Below are positions 5,860 to 13,606 of a stretch of DNA of 17,368 nucleotides, one piece after another (the first letter of the stretch is position 1; the number at the start of each line of letters is the position of its first letter). This stretch comes from Candidatus Peribacter sp. UBA2144 (GTDB lineage: Bacteria; Patescibacteriota; Gracilibacteria; Peribacterales; Peribacteraceae). The stretch is taken from NCBI GenBank assembly GCA_002328295.1, contig DCXE01000065.1, positions 1 through 17,368 on the forward strand, written 5' to 3'. The notes beneath the pieces are model-generated. The model saw only the letters and a list, made by a program, of their open reading frames with translations. It did no database searches and was not told where the DNA came from. The translations under genes were made by a program, and so were the position numbers.

Positions 5860-6591
5860 GATTATCGGAACTGTTAACAGCTGTCCCCGACTCATCATTA
5901 CCACTCCTAAATCATAAATCCCATAAGGTTGTTCACGGAAATACTCAACTATGTATCTAAGCAGGCCATACATGATTAGGAACAAAGCAAATACTTGTCC
6001 CCTCTTTGAAGTTGCTGACTGTATGTACACTGTACATACACCTGCAATTATTAAATTTTTCATAATTGCATAAATTTGAGTCGGATGTCTAAGACCATCA
6101 GCTTCTGCAAACTGCATAGCCCAAGGAACCGCTGACTCAATGCCGTACAATTCTCCATTGATCAAATTCCCCATTCGTCCCATCGCAAGACCAATTGCAC
6201 CAGGTATGACGACAACATCAAGTAAAGAGAAAATGCTAATCCCCTTCTTCCAGGAAAAGAACACGATTGCTATCCCAACTCCAATTAACCCCCCATGCGA
6301 AGACATCCCTCCGTTCCATACTTTTATTATCTCGACAGGATTAGTTAAATAGAAAACAGGCTCATAAAACAAAACAAATCCAAGTCTTCCTCCTGCAATA
6401 ACACCAATTACTCCAAGAGCTAGTAGAGATGACCAATCATCCCGACTTAAACTAAGCCCTCTCCATTTTTGAATACGCGGCAATAGATAGAAAGCCAATA
6501 AGAAAGCTAACATGTACATCAAGCCATACCAATGGATATTGAAGTTTGCTATCGAAATTGCAACTGCTCTGCTTGGGAATATATCAATCAT
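5812..6591 (-). CDS. lgt: Prolipoprotein diacylglyceryl transferase
   Basis: Lgt moves diacylglycerol from phosphatidylglycerol onto the lipobox cysteine of prolipoproteins, in the cytoplasmic membrane. The 259-residue product is a polytopic membrane protein with the family motifs HWYGLMYML (20-28), GGRLGFVLFYE (67-77), WNGGMSSHGG (92-101, His99 aligning with the essential His), GRMGNLINGELYG (138-150, Arg139), RHPTQIY (168-174) and YGLLRYIVEYFRE (208-220). It lies 7 bp after the GT-C gene and is probably cotranscribed with it. A likely substrate, the lipoprotein gene at 13607-14563, is in the same window. Its 3' end overlaps rnhB by 48 bp in antisense. Confidence 0.95.
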   Translation of the reverse strand: MIDIFPSRAVAISIANFNIHWYGLMYMLAFLLAFYLLPRIQKWRGLSLSRDDWSSLLALGVIGVIAGGRLGFVLFYEPVFYLTNPVEIIKVWNGGMSSHGGLIGVGIAIVFFSWKKGISIFSLLDVVVIPGAIGLAMGRMGNLINGELYGIESAVPWAMQFAEADGLRHPTQIYAIMKNLIIAGVCTVYIQSATSKRGQVFALFLIMYGLLRYIVEYFREQPYGIYDLGVVMMSRGQLLTVPIILFGVLVWFVTIRKSV

Positions 6592-6598
6592 ATTATTC

Positions 6599-8050
6599 TT
6601 ATTCTAATAAAGGATCGCAAATCACTCTATATAACGGAGATCCATAAACCCTTTTTAGGCAAGGATCTTTAAGAAAACCTTTAACATGCTCGCCGTAATA
6701 GTTATAAAACAAATCCGAAGTCATCAGATAAAGCGGTCTTTCTGGAATGGACGAAATCATTTTAAATCTATCTTGATTCGATCCATATAAGAAAGATTCC
6801 CATTGCTCATAAGTCCACGGCGGAAAATCAAATAGTCCCGGGCCTCCCGTGTAATATTCAGGGAGCCAACCCAAAAGCCAGACTGCGGCGTTATTATCCA
6901 GAGCAATTATCTCTGCATCATCTTCCACCAACTTCCTAATACTTAAAATCTCATTTAGTTCCCATGGTAACATTCTCGGTTCCCATCGCTTCATTTGATT
7001 AAATGAAATAAACACTTGAAGAAGAATTAGAACAATCAGCAGGCTTTTTACAAAATTATTTTTCAGCCTCCATAAGAAAGCAATTCCGATCGCTGCAAAT
7101 GGCAATAGGAAGAAATCCAATTGAAGGAAGAATCTGTAATAAAATACAAGCCTGAATACTATGAATATGGCACAAATAACAGGAGCTATAAGCCAAACCG
7201 AATATTTCTCTTTCTTAAAACTTTTAACCCATCCAAGCGCTCCAAACGCCAAAAGAACAAAGCTGTTCTTAAGGAAAAATGACGTTTCCGGGAAATGCCC
7301 CGCCGGAGCATTCTCTCCTCTTAATAGAAGAACCGATTTAAAAGGTGCCCAGAAAGCCCGGAAAAATATCGGCGCGTACCAAATCAGTCCAAGCACTGCA
7401 ATAGCCACAAAAGCCAATGTCCACTTTCTAAACTGAGGATCCTTCCAATCAGTCGGCAAATGAACAAGCCACCAAACAATAAGTGTTAAGCCCAAGATAA
7501 GACCTGTCTGGTTATGACTCAGTATTGTAAGAGCTCCAAAAGGAATCATCCAAAGAGACTTCTTTTCGAAGAAATGGAAAGTGAAAAGCAGAAATAGAAG
7601 AGCCAAGTATGTCTTCCAATACATCTGCGCGAAGCCGTCGAAGTAAGCGATCGAAAGTAGCCCGACTAACATTATCAATATTCCGGTGAGCCATCCCTCT
7701 CGTTTTGCAAATACCCATGAGTAAGCAGCCAGAACACCGACTGCAAACACGCTCCATATCCAACCCAGTAACCAGCTGACTGGCACACCAAGTTTCATCA
7801 GAATGCCAGTGATCAAGAACAACCCATAAGGGTATTCTTGTGCCCAAGGACGGAGCTCCGGAAGAGAAGGAAAAACCTCAGCATACTTAATAAATAAATA
7901 CCTATACATTCCCGGATCGTACCCAAGAGGAAGATCGAATATGAACAATGGATATAAAAACTTTGCCAGCAGTAAAGCCAATAGAATAATAAATGCAATA
8001 ACATATTGGCGCTCCTGAAGTTTGCTGACTTTTTTCATTGCAAATAGCAT
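6599..8050 (-). CDS. GT-C type polytopic membrane glycosyltransferase-like protein
   Basis: The 483-residue product begins with a hydrophobic helix (about 17-40) followed by FDLPLGYDPGMYRYLF (38-53). The acidic DPG in this first external loop resembles the catalytic-loop motif of GT-C enzymes (PMT/ArnT/oligosaccharyltransferase type), which use lipid-linked sugars on the outer face of the membrane. About ten further hydrophobic helices reach residue ~355. The last ~125 residues are soluble and Trp/Tyr/Pro-rich (LPEYYTGGPGLFDFPPWTY), probably extracellular. By inference it glycosylates a surface polymer or protein; donor and acceptor are unknown. The start may be M1 or M5. It is transcribed away from the MFS gene and sits just ahead of lgt. 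Confidence 0.72.
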   Translation of the reverse strand: MLFAMKKVSKLQERQYVIAFIILLALLLAKFLYPLFIFDLPLGYDPGMYRYLFIKYAEVFPSLPELRPWAQEYPYGLFLITGILMKLGVPVSWLLGWIWSVFAVGVLAAYSWVFAKREGWLTGILIMLVGLLSIAYFDGFAQMYWKTYLALLFLLFTFHFFEKKSLWMIPFGALTILSHNQTGLILGLTLIVWWLVHLPTDWKDPQFRKWTLAFVAIAVLGLIWYAPIFFRAFWAPFKSVLLLRGENAPAGHFPETSFFLKNSFVLLAFGALGWVKSFKKEKYSVWLIAPVICAIFIVFRLVFYYRFFLQLDFFLLPFAAIGIAFLWRLKNNFVKSLLIVLILLQVFISFNQMKRWEPRMLPWELNEILSIRKLVEDDAEIIALDNNAAVWLLGWLPEYYTGGPGLFDFPPWTYEQWESFLYGSNQDRFKMISSIPERPLYLMTSDLFYNYYGEHVKGFLKDPCLKRVYGSPLYRVICDPLLE

Positions 8051-8067
8051 ACAATATTATTCATATT

Positions 8068-8094
8068 TTGTATTTATTTAAATTTTGCTAGAAT
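8068..8094 (+). promoter_or_regulatory. Promoter for the MFS gene, predicted leaderless
   Basis: The -10-like TAGAAT (8089-8094) is followed by 6 nt and then the ATG at 8101, so the expected transcript start is the A of the start codon. A weaker -35 candidate, TTGTAT (8068-8073), has a short 15-bp spacer. No Shine-Dalgarno sequence is present. The 50-bp gap is shared with the divergent GT-C gene, whose own -10 candidate is TAATAT shortly before its ATG. Confidence 0.5.
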
Positions 8095-8100
8095 CCAACA

Positions 8101-9276
8101 ATGCGAAAGCGTTCATCAAAAAGAAATATTTGGAAGCTTGGTATTGTCATGCTCACAAATGACAGTAGTTTTGGATTAGGAGTCTACGTTATATTCATGC
8201 TTTGGGTTGGGCTAAGTATGGCCCAGATGTCCTTAGTTATTTCCGCATGGCTTATTTTCAATTCCGTAGGACAAATACCTGCCGGAATTTTTGCAGATCG
8301 TTATGGCTACAAAACATCTCTACTAATAGGAAGTAATATATTTTTTCTTGGAGCATTGATATTTGCATTAGGTCAAAGCTTTTTCTGGCTTCTCATTGGT
8401 TTTTCTCTGAGCGGTTTTGGTTCTGCAATGAAGGGAGGAGCAGATTTAGCATTACTTTATGAACACCTAAAGAGTGAGAATAAAGAAGCATTGTATAAGA
8501 AGGTAGTTGGAAAACTTGAAATGTATAGAAATATCTTTTGTGTGGTCACCGGTATGACAGGAGGCTTGATGTATATGCATCACACACGCTTGCCCTTTTA
8601 CGCAGAATCGGTAGTTGCAGTACTGGGAATTATTGCTTGCATCTTTCTGATAGAACCTCCAAGAACAATAAAGCACTTTCCCGTTCTTAAACAAATTAAA
8701 GAAAGCATACGATATACATTTCATACTCCTAAATTTTCAAAAATATTTCTGTTCTCTGCACTAATTGGTAGCATTGCCATGATAACGCTTCAATATGTCC
8801 AACCGCTTTATAAATCACTTGATATTCCAGAAGCATACTTTGGATTTATTGCAGCTGCCTTCTTCATCTTCAGGGGCTTCGGAGCATGGTATGCAGACAA
8901 ACTCGGCAAACTATTTACAGTAGATAAATATCTTGTGCTTCATTCAGCAGTTTTCGGACTGTTTCTTGTGCTCATGCAAAGAATTGATAGCATTTATTAT
9001 ATTTTTCCAGTCCTGGCAATCTTTTCATTTCTAAGAGGATTATATGATCCAACAGTTAGCACGTATATTAACGAGAGAGTTGAATCGGACAAAAGAGCAA
9101 CAATGCTTTCAGTTAACAAACAATTCTTGACAGTTGTAGCAGCTTTAACAGTAAGCGGACTGGGTGTGGTTGCAGAGAAGTACGGATTACAACAAGTATT
9201 CTTTGTAATTAGTATCCTGTCATTGATATTTCTTATTACCTATGTACTCTCATTAAGACGTGTACAAATGGATTAG
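8101..9276 (+). CDS. Major facilitator superfamily transporter
   Basis: The 391-residue product is almost wholly hydrophobic helices, consistent with a 12-helix MFS carrier. The loop between helices 2 and 3 carries the signature-like GIFADRYGYKTSLLIG (62-77), close to the MFS motif A pattern G-x3-D-R-x-G-R/Y-[KR]. A helix-rich central cytoplasmic loop (about 185-205) separates the halves. A second diverged copy of the motif region, FGAWYADKLGKLFTVDKYL, occurs after about residue 255, as expected for the duplicated fold. Substrate cannot be told from sequence; drug or metabolite efflux is only a generic possibility. It is convergent with the sortase gene, 5 bp apart, with no visible terminator between them. 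Confidence 0.85.
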   Translation: MRKRSSKRNIWKLGIVMLTNDSSFGLGVYVIFMLWVGLSMAQMSLVISAWLIFNSVGQIPAGIFADRYGYKTSLLIGSNIFFLGALIFALGQSFFWLLIGFSLSGFGSAMKGGADLALLYEHLKSENKEALYKKVVGKLEMYRNIFCVVTGMTGGLMYMHHTRLPFYAESVVAVLGIIACIFLIEPPRTIKHFPVLKQIKESIRYTFHTPKFSKIFLFSALIGSIAMITLQYVQPLYKSLDIPEAYFGFIAAAFFIFRGFGAWYADKLGKLFTVDKYLVLHSAVFGLFLVLMQRIDSIYYIFPVLAIFSFLRGLYDPTVSTYINERVESDKRATMLSVNKQFLTVVAALTVSGLGVVAEKYGLQQVFFVISILSLIFLITYVLSLRRVQMD

Positions 9277-9281
9277 CAAAA

Positions 9282-10118
9282 TCAATTAACTTTCACAGCA
9301 GTTACAACAAACCTATCTTTTGTTGATCCCACAGGATGGCAGGTTATTAATTTAAGCATGCTTTTATCATTCTGTTGGGAAAGAATGCTTGTATCTTTGG
9401 CCGAAACAATATGTGTTCTGATGACTTCATATGTAACAATTGTCCCCTTTCCAGCAATTGTAATCTTATCTCCCCTGTCTACATTAGAAAGATTTTTAAA
9501 CATGTGTCCGTAAGCACTTTCTTTTGCCCTCTCGTGCGGCGGACTGCTGTGCCCTGCTACAAACAATGTCCCCATTGAACCAGGTTTCATCGAATGAGGA
9601 TATGCAGTGGCACCATGCAGTAATCCCACTTGCATTTGCTCTTCTAGTAAGTCCCATTCCTTTGCATTCCAATATTTTATTTCCGGATACATTATAGGTG
9701 CTCTCACTGAGATGCTTGGAATAGAAATAGAGAGCCAGTTTGTAATTCCCCATTGATCAAGCTCCTTCTCTGTTTGATTTTGCATTATCACATCAATGAT
9801 ATTTGTTTTTGCATCCTGATCCGGTTCCTTTTGCGTTGGTACTACTTCCTGCTTTTTCAATATGACTGCTTTAGAAATTTCAGGAGCTGAATGCATTATC
9901 ACTTCATCCTCAAAATTATCTTTTTTCCACTCATCAATATCCACCATTTCGGCATCAGACAAGTCAATCTCCACATGAACCTCTTCGTCATCTAAAAAAG
10001 GAGCTAAAATATACGCTCCAATAGCATCAGAAATGGTCCCAGCCCATATGAAATAGACAGGCACAACAAGCACAAAGGCAACTAGAACCGCTAATGCTTG
10101 TTTGTGTCTATGTTTCAT
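9282..10118 (-). CDS. Sortase (class D/E-like transpeptidase)
   Basis: Sortases cleave a C-terminal sorting signal and join the protein to the wall or to another protein. The 278-residue product has one N-terminal membrane anchor (about 8-27), an acidic linker (43-120) and a C-terminal catalytic domain starting near WLSISIPSI (128-136). The catalytic triad is visible: His190 in FVAGHSS, Cys260 in LITCHPVGST and Arg269 in KDRFVVTA. The type II anchor topology is that of class D/E enzymes; the exact class is not certain. No protein in the window shows a clear LPxTG-like signal with hydrophobic tail, so its substrates are elsewhere or use another motif, possibly in the unseen end of the fiber protein. 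It is the sole gene behind the strongest promoter in the window. Confidence 0.92.
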   Translation of the reverse strand: MKHRHKQALAVLVAFVLVVPVYFIWAGTISDAIGAYILAPFLDDEEVHVEIDLSDAEMVDIDEWKKDNFEDEVIMHSAPEISKAVILKKQEVVPTQKEPDQDAKTNIIDVIMQNQTEKELDQWGITNWLSISIPSISVRAPIMYPEIKYWNAKEWDLLEEQMQVGLLHGATAYPHSMKPGSMGTLFVAGHSSPPHERAKESAYGHMFKNLSNVDRGDKITIAGKGTIVTYEVIRTHIVSAKDTSILSQQNDKSMLKLITCHPVGSTKDRFVVTAVKVN

Positions 10119-10126
10119 TTAGAGTT

Positions 10127-10155
10127 ATTATAACATATTTCTGACTATCTGACAA
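10127..10155 (-). promoter_or_regulatory. Consensus promoter for the sortase gene, near-leaderless
   Basis: On the minus strand a -35 box TTGTCA (10155-10150) and a perfect -10 box TATAAT (10132-10127) are exactly 17 bp apart. The expected transcript start, near 10120, lies 2 nt before the ATG at 10118. No Shine-Dalgarno sequence is possible in such a leader. This is the best sigma-70-type match in the window. Confidence 0.8.
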
Positions 10156-10196
10156 TTTAGGGTTGGATGGGCTCATTGTCGTGTAATTGCCATGAT

Positions 10197-10276
10197 TACG
10201 ATTTGTTTTCAAATGAATGTTCCGCTTTAGAGCGGAACCCATTACGTGGCTACATGAAGCTGAAAACCAGATCGTA
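10197..10276. repeat. Nested inverted repeat in the sortase-tsaD intergenic region
   Basis: Three stacked stems: TACGAT (10197-10202) with ATCGTA (10271-10276); GTTTTCA (10205-10211) with TGAAAAC (10261-10267); and the perfect 8-bp GTTCCGCT (10219-10226) with AGCGGAAC (10231-10238) around TTAG. No T-tract follows, so a simple terminator is unlikely. The gene-free stretch 10119-10432 also contains the sortase promoter and the hairpin at 10351-10388; I see nothing else in it that I can name. Confidence 0.65.
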
Positions 10277-10350
10277 TAAATAGTTTATACAAAAGATAGC
10301 ATTGACGCAGTTTCTAGACTGACACATATTAATGGCATCCCGCCCACCCA

Positions 10351-10388
10351 GTCCTATACCCACCCCAGGGGGGAGGGTGCATCAGGAC
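10351..10388 (+). other. GC-rich hairpin upstream of tsaD
   Basis: Outer stem GTCCT (10351-10355) with AGGAC (10384-10388) and inner stem CACCC (10361-10365) with GGGTG (10375-10379) enclose a G-run. It lies 45-82 bp before the tsaD start and shares the 10-mer GGGGGAGGGT with the G-rich element before rnhB. It may be a leader structure or a remnant of the same intergenic repeat. A -10-like TATAGT at 10409-10414 follows, without a good -35 box. Confidence 0.5.
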
Positions 10389-10432
10389 ATGATTTGGAAA
10401 GGAGTTTCTATAGTCTGTTTCAACATTATTTT

Positions 10433-11449
10433 GTGCTAATCCTCTCCATCGAAACCTCTTGCGACGAAACTTCCGCATCCGTGGTAAAAGACGGAATCGA
10501 GGTGATTTCTAATGTAATTTCCAGTTCAAAAGAGACATTCACCAATTCCGGTGGAGTAATTCCAGAGAAAGCAGCCCGCGAGCAGGTCCGATGTACTCTT
10601 CCCGTAATTCATCAAGCCTTGGATAAGGCAGATGTTTCAAATGAACAGATTGACGCAATAGCCGTTACAAAAGGTCCCGGGCTTCTTGTATCTCTCCTTG
10701 TCGGCTCAACGGTCGCAAGAACACTTTCCTCGATCTGGGATAAACCTTTGATTGGTGTTCACCATACACTTGGGCACCTAAGCTCAACATGGCTTGATGC
10801 AATTGATGAATATAAATTTCCCATCCTTTCTCTTTCTGCATCCGGCGGACACACAGATTTGTGGCTAAGGGAATCACACACAAAGGGGAAACTTCTTGGA
10901 AGAACGAGGGACGATGCCGCAGGAGAAGCCTTTGATAAAGGAGCACAACTTCTTGGCCTTTCCTATCCCGGAGGTCCTTCAATTTCAAAGTCTGCAATTG
11001 ATGGTAATTTCGATGCATTTAAATTTCCATTACCTCTTCATGACGACGAATCTATGGATTTTAGTTTTTCCGGACTTAAGACCTCGCTTAAATATTTGCT
11101 TCGAGATACTCCTGACTTTGAAAATCAAATATCTGATATTACAGCGTCCTACCAACATGCGATTTGCAAACATTTAATTGACCGTATAAAGAAAGCTCTT
11201 GAAGTTTACACGCAAGTAAAGGAGGTTCATCTGGTCGGAGGTGCATCTGCAAACATACATCTGCGAACACTGGCCGAAGAAGCAATTAAGCCAGCTGTGC
11301 TTAGGGTGCCAATGAAAATTTCTTACTGTACAGATAATGCTGCAATGATAGGTGCTGCAGCTTATTATCTTGTTAAAGAAGCCGATGAAAAAGCTTATGA
11401 AGAATTCGAGACAGTTGCATCAATGCCTCTGGATGAAGTAGTTCTATGA
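10433..11449 (+). CDS. tsaD: tRNA N6-adenosine threonylcarbamoyltransferase TsaD
   Basis: TsaD, with TsaB and TsaE, transfers the threonylcarbamoyl group to A37 of tRNAs that read ANN codons (t6A). The 338-residue product has LSIETSCDETSASVV (4-18), the metal ligands His111 and His115 in VHHTLGHLSS, SASGGHTDLW (135-144), RTRDDAAGEAFDK (157-169), YPGGPS (178-183), FSFSGLKTSL (210-219), LVGGASANIHLR (267-278) and CTDNAAMIG (299-307) with Asp301. I place the start at GTG 10433 because the family begins immediately before the L-I-L-S-I-E-T-S strand; an upstream in-frame TTG (10394) would add 13 unrelated residues. Gln51 stands where the family's SRxH usually has His, a minor oddity. It is convergent with the small peptide gene at 11453. 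Confidence 0.95.
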   Translation: MLILSIETSCDETSASVVKDGIEVISNVISSSKETFTNSGGVIPEKAAREQVRCTLPVIHQALDKADVSNEQIDAIAVTKGPGLLVSLLVGSTVARTLSSIWDKPLIGVHHTLGHLSSTWLDAIDEYKFPILSLSASGGHTDLWLRESHTKGKLLGRTRDDAAGEAFDKGAQLLGLSYPGGPSISKSAIDGNFDAFKFPLPLHDDESMDFSFSGLKTSLKYLLRDTPDFENQISDITASYQHAICKHLIDRIKKALEVYTQVKEVHLVGGASANIHLRTLAEEAIKPAVLRVPMKISYCTDNAAMIGAAAYYLVKEADEKAYEEFETVASMPLDEVVL

Positions 11450-11452
11450 GTA

Positions 11453-11545
11453 CTAAAACGCTGACAGCATAGGTAGCAGAGCCGATGCAAAGATTGCTAT
11501 CGCGCCAAGACTTGCGACTACTCTAACAACAGTTTTGTGCTTCAT
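11453..11545 (-). CDS. 30-residue hydrophobic small protein
   Basis: A short frame on the minus strand runs from ATG 11545 to TAG 11455-11453. The product starts basic (MKHKTVVR), then forms one hydrophobic helix (about residues 9-28) with LLPML and ends in SAF. It fills almost exactly the gap between the convergent tsaD stop (11449) and the PKD gene stop (11572), 26 bp downstream of the latter. TATACT lies 14 nt before the ATG as a possible -10 box; no Shine-Dalgarno sequence is seen. It could be a membrane microprotein or a leader-like peptide; chance cannot be excluded at this length. Confidence 0.45.
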   Translation of the reverse strand: MKHKTVVRVVASLGAIAIFASALLPMLSAF

Positions 11546-11571
11546 ATAGGTAAAAATTAAGTATAATAAAT

Positions 11572-13590
11572 TTATTCAACAGTAATCTTGATTGTAGTTG
11601 AACTGGTAGATCCAACTGCATCTTTTAAAGTGAGCTCCACTCGATATGTACCGCTTTCTTCAAATACATGTATTGGATTCAATTCATCAGATTCAGATTT
11701 GTCACCAAAGTTCCAATTAATTTCTACAGCGTTGCCGGTTGTGCATGAAGTATCAAAACTGACCCCCAAAGGTGCTTTACCGGATGACCTGCTTGGAACA
11801 GCGCAAGCATCCAATACTGGTGCTCGGATCACAATTGTCTTGTCGGAACTAAATGACTTTCCGCTTGTAGTGAAAGCGGTCAAAACAACAGTAAACGTTC
11901 CTGGTACCTCGAACATGTGTTCTACTAGAGCACCTCTCTGCTGTGGCGCATCGCTCTTGGTATCGCCAAACTTCCACTCAAAGCCAGAAATTTCTTCGTT
12001 CGGTATAACCGTTTCCGAAGCATCAAATCTTACTTCTAGCGGAGCAATTCCTCCTTCCGGGTTCATATGAATTTTAACTTGGGTTGAAGGAGGCTCAACA
12101 GTTAACGGAATAATGTGCCTTAGAACTTTCCCCTCCGGATCCTGTGCTATTAGAGTTATATCGTAATGCCCAGGCCTTCTGTAAATTGCCTGAAGCTCAT
12201 GATCTGTTGAACCAACACTTGTCGCGCCGGGAGCTTCCCACTTAAAATCAATAAGTGGCATAGTAGATCTGGGTTTAAGATTGATTGTGACAGGAACTTC
12301 TGCAACTATGCCATTTTTATCATCTACTGTGTGGGACCCATCAAATGCAAGGTCAGGAAGCTTAAGATTATCTACAACACGCACTACATTAGATAGCTGT
12401 GCTACTTCTCCGCTTGTCGCATGTACACGTGCAGATACTTGATAAACTCCGCGCTGCTGGAACGTGTGGCCAACTCTGTCTCCCCTCTTCTTCTCTCCAT
12501 CTCCGAATTCCCAAATAACATCACCTAGATCAACTTCCGATTCTACTCTGAATATTGTTCCAAATGGTGCCGGACCTATTAGAATCGAAGGCTCTGATAT
12601 TATTTTAACAGGGAACGGGGGTGGTTGCGGCTCAAATATTTCGATTTCACGTTCATATGTTTTTTGAGTCTGGTTATTAAGCTTAACTGTAGCTATTACA
12701 CCTACTGTCCCCGTTCGTAGATAAGTATGTACTGCATCAGGCAAATCACTTACGGTATCCACAATGTCATCAGCATCAAAATCCCACTGCACTTCGGTGA
12801 TCATCTCGATATCATCTACAAGTCTCTCGACGCTAAACCTGATCGGCTCATCAACTCCAGGACGAATAGGAGAGAATGAAAACACTTCTTCTGGAATCGC
12901 TATTCGTTTTGAGATTTTACGCTTCGTATTATTGTTCAGAGTCATAACAACTGATACAACATATGCACCCTGTCTTTCGTAAAGACCAGTTGCTTCAGGC
13001 AGTACAGTTTTATCATTCTCCTCACCATCTCCATCAAAGTCCCATGAATATTCAAGAACAGAAAGTCCTCTCCTCTCCAGTACGCTAACTGATGATTCCA
13101 GATTATAAGTAATCGCCAATGGAGCTATCAATTTCACACCCGGTCCCGGGCTTGTTATTTCAAGTATCAAACTAGGTTCCCGCATAATCATGGTAGGAAC
13201 AATACCGGACAACGCCAAGCCAGGAATAAGAAATAGCAACAAACGAATTACTCCCATAACTTTACCAGCATTTGGAACGCCCTTTCTCATTATTCTCTTT
13301 AAAAACAAAAGTCCAACAATAACAAGCACGAGAGCTGCAATTCCACAACTCATTACGGCAGGCATCAATAGTGTTTGGAATGCACCGGTACGATTCGGGA
13401 AAATGCTGATTAAAAATAGGCACCATATAACATAAGCCACGTAAGGCATTCCAATAAAGAACAGAATGATCATCTTCATCCTTTTCCTAAGTTCGGGAGG
13501 AACATTATCTATTGCAGCTTGCTTTGCCTGTGCTGTAGAAGACAGACTATCAATTGAAGGCTTTTTAACTTGCTTGGGTTTATCCGACAT
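11572..13590 (-). CDS. Membrane protein with six PKD-like domains
   Basis: The 672-residue product starts with a basic cytoplasmic segment (1-38), followed by three hydrophobic helices (about 40-64, 71-98, 112-136) and then a long extracellular chain of six beta domains of PKD/Ig type. PKD hallmarks recur: YSWDFDGDGE with Y..QGAYVVSV (domain 1), VQWDFDADD (2), VIWEFGDGE with HTFQQRGVYQVSA (3), a degenerate FKWEAPG with YRRPGHYDITL (4), FEWKFGD with HMFEVPGTFTVVLTA (5) and INWNFGD with HVFEESGTYRVELTL (6). Such domains usually act in adhesion or as spacers. I chose ATG 13590 (MSDKPK...) because it leaves 16 bp after the lipoprotein stop; the in-frame ATG at 13650 would overlap that gene. The function of the N-terminal membrane part is unknown. 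Confidence 0.85.
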   Translation of the reverse strand: MSDKPKQVKKPSIDSLSSTAQAKQAAIDNVPPELRKRMKMIILFFIGMPYVAYVIWCLFLISIFPNRTGAFQTLLMPAVMSCGIAALVLVIVGLLFLKRIMRKGVPNAGKVMGVIRLLLFLIPGLALSGIVPTMIMREPSLILEITSPGPGVKLIAPLAITYNLESSVSVLERRGLSVLEYSWDFDGDGEENDKTVLPEATGLYERQGAYVVSVVMTLNNNTKRKISKRIAIPEEVFSFSPIRPGVDEPIRFSVERLVDDIEMITEVQWDFDADDIVDTVSDLPDAVHTYLRTGTVGVIATVKLNNQTQKTYEREIEIFEPQPPPFPVKIISEPSILIGPAPFGTIFRVESEVDLGDVIWEFGDGEKKRGDRVGHTFQQRGVYQVSARVHATSGEVAQLSNVVRVVDNLKLPDLAFDGSHTVDDKNGIVAEVPVTINLKPRSTMPLIDFKWEAPGATSVGSTDHELQAIYRRPGHYDITLIAQDPEGKVLRHIIPLTVEPPSTQVKIHMNPEGGIAPLEVRFDASETVIPNEEISGFEWKFGDTKSDAPQQRGALVEHMFEVPGTFTVVLTAFTTSGKSFSSDKTIVIRAPVLDACAVPSRSSGKAPLGVSFDTSCTTGNAVEINWNFGDKSESDELNPIHVFEESGTYRVELTLKDAVGSTSSTTIKITVE

Positions 13591-13606
13591 GAGGAAGGGA
13601 GAATAT

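Noticed and set aside
10394..10432. Upstream TTG start for TsaD
   Set aside because: It adds 13 residues unlike any TsaD N-terminus; GTG 10433 starts exactly at the conserved first strand.
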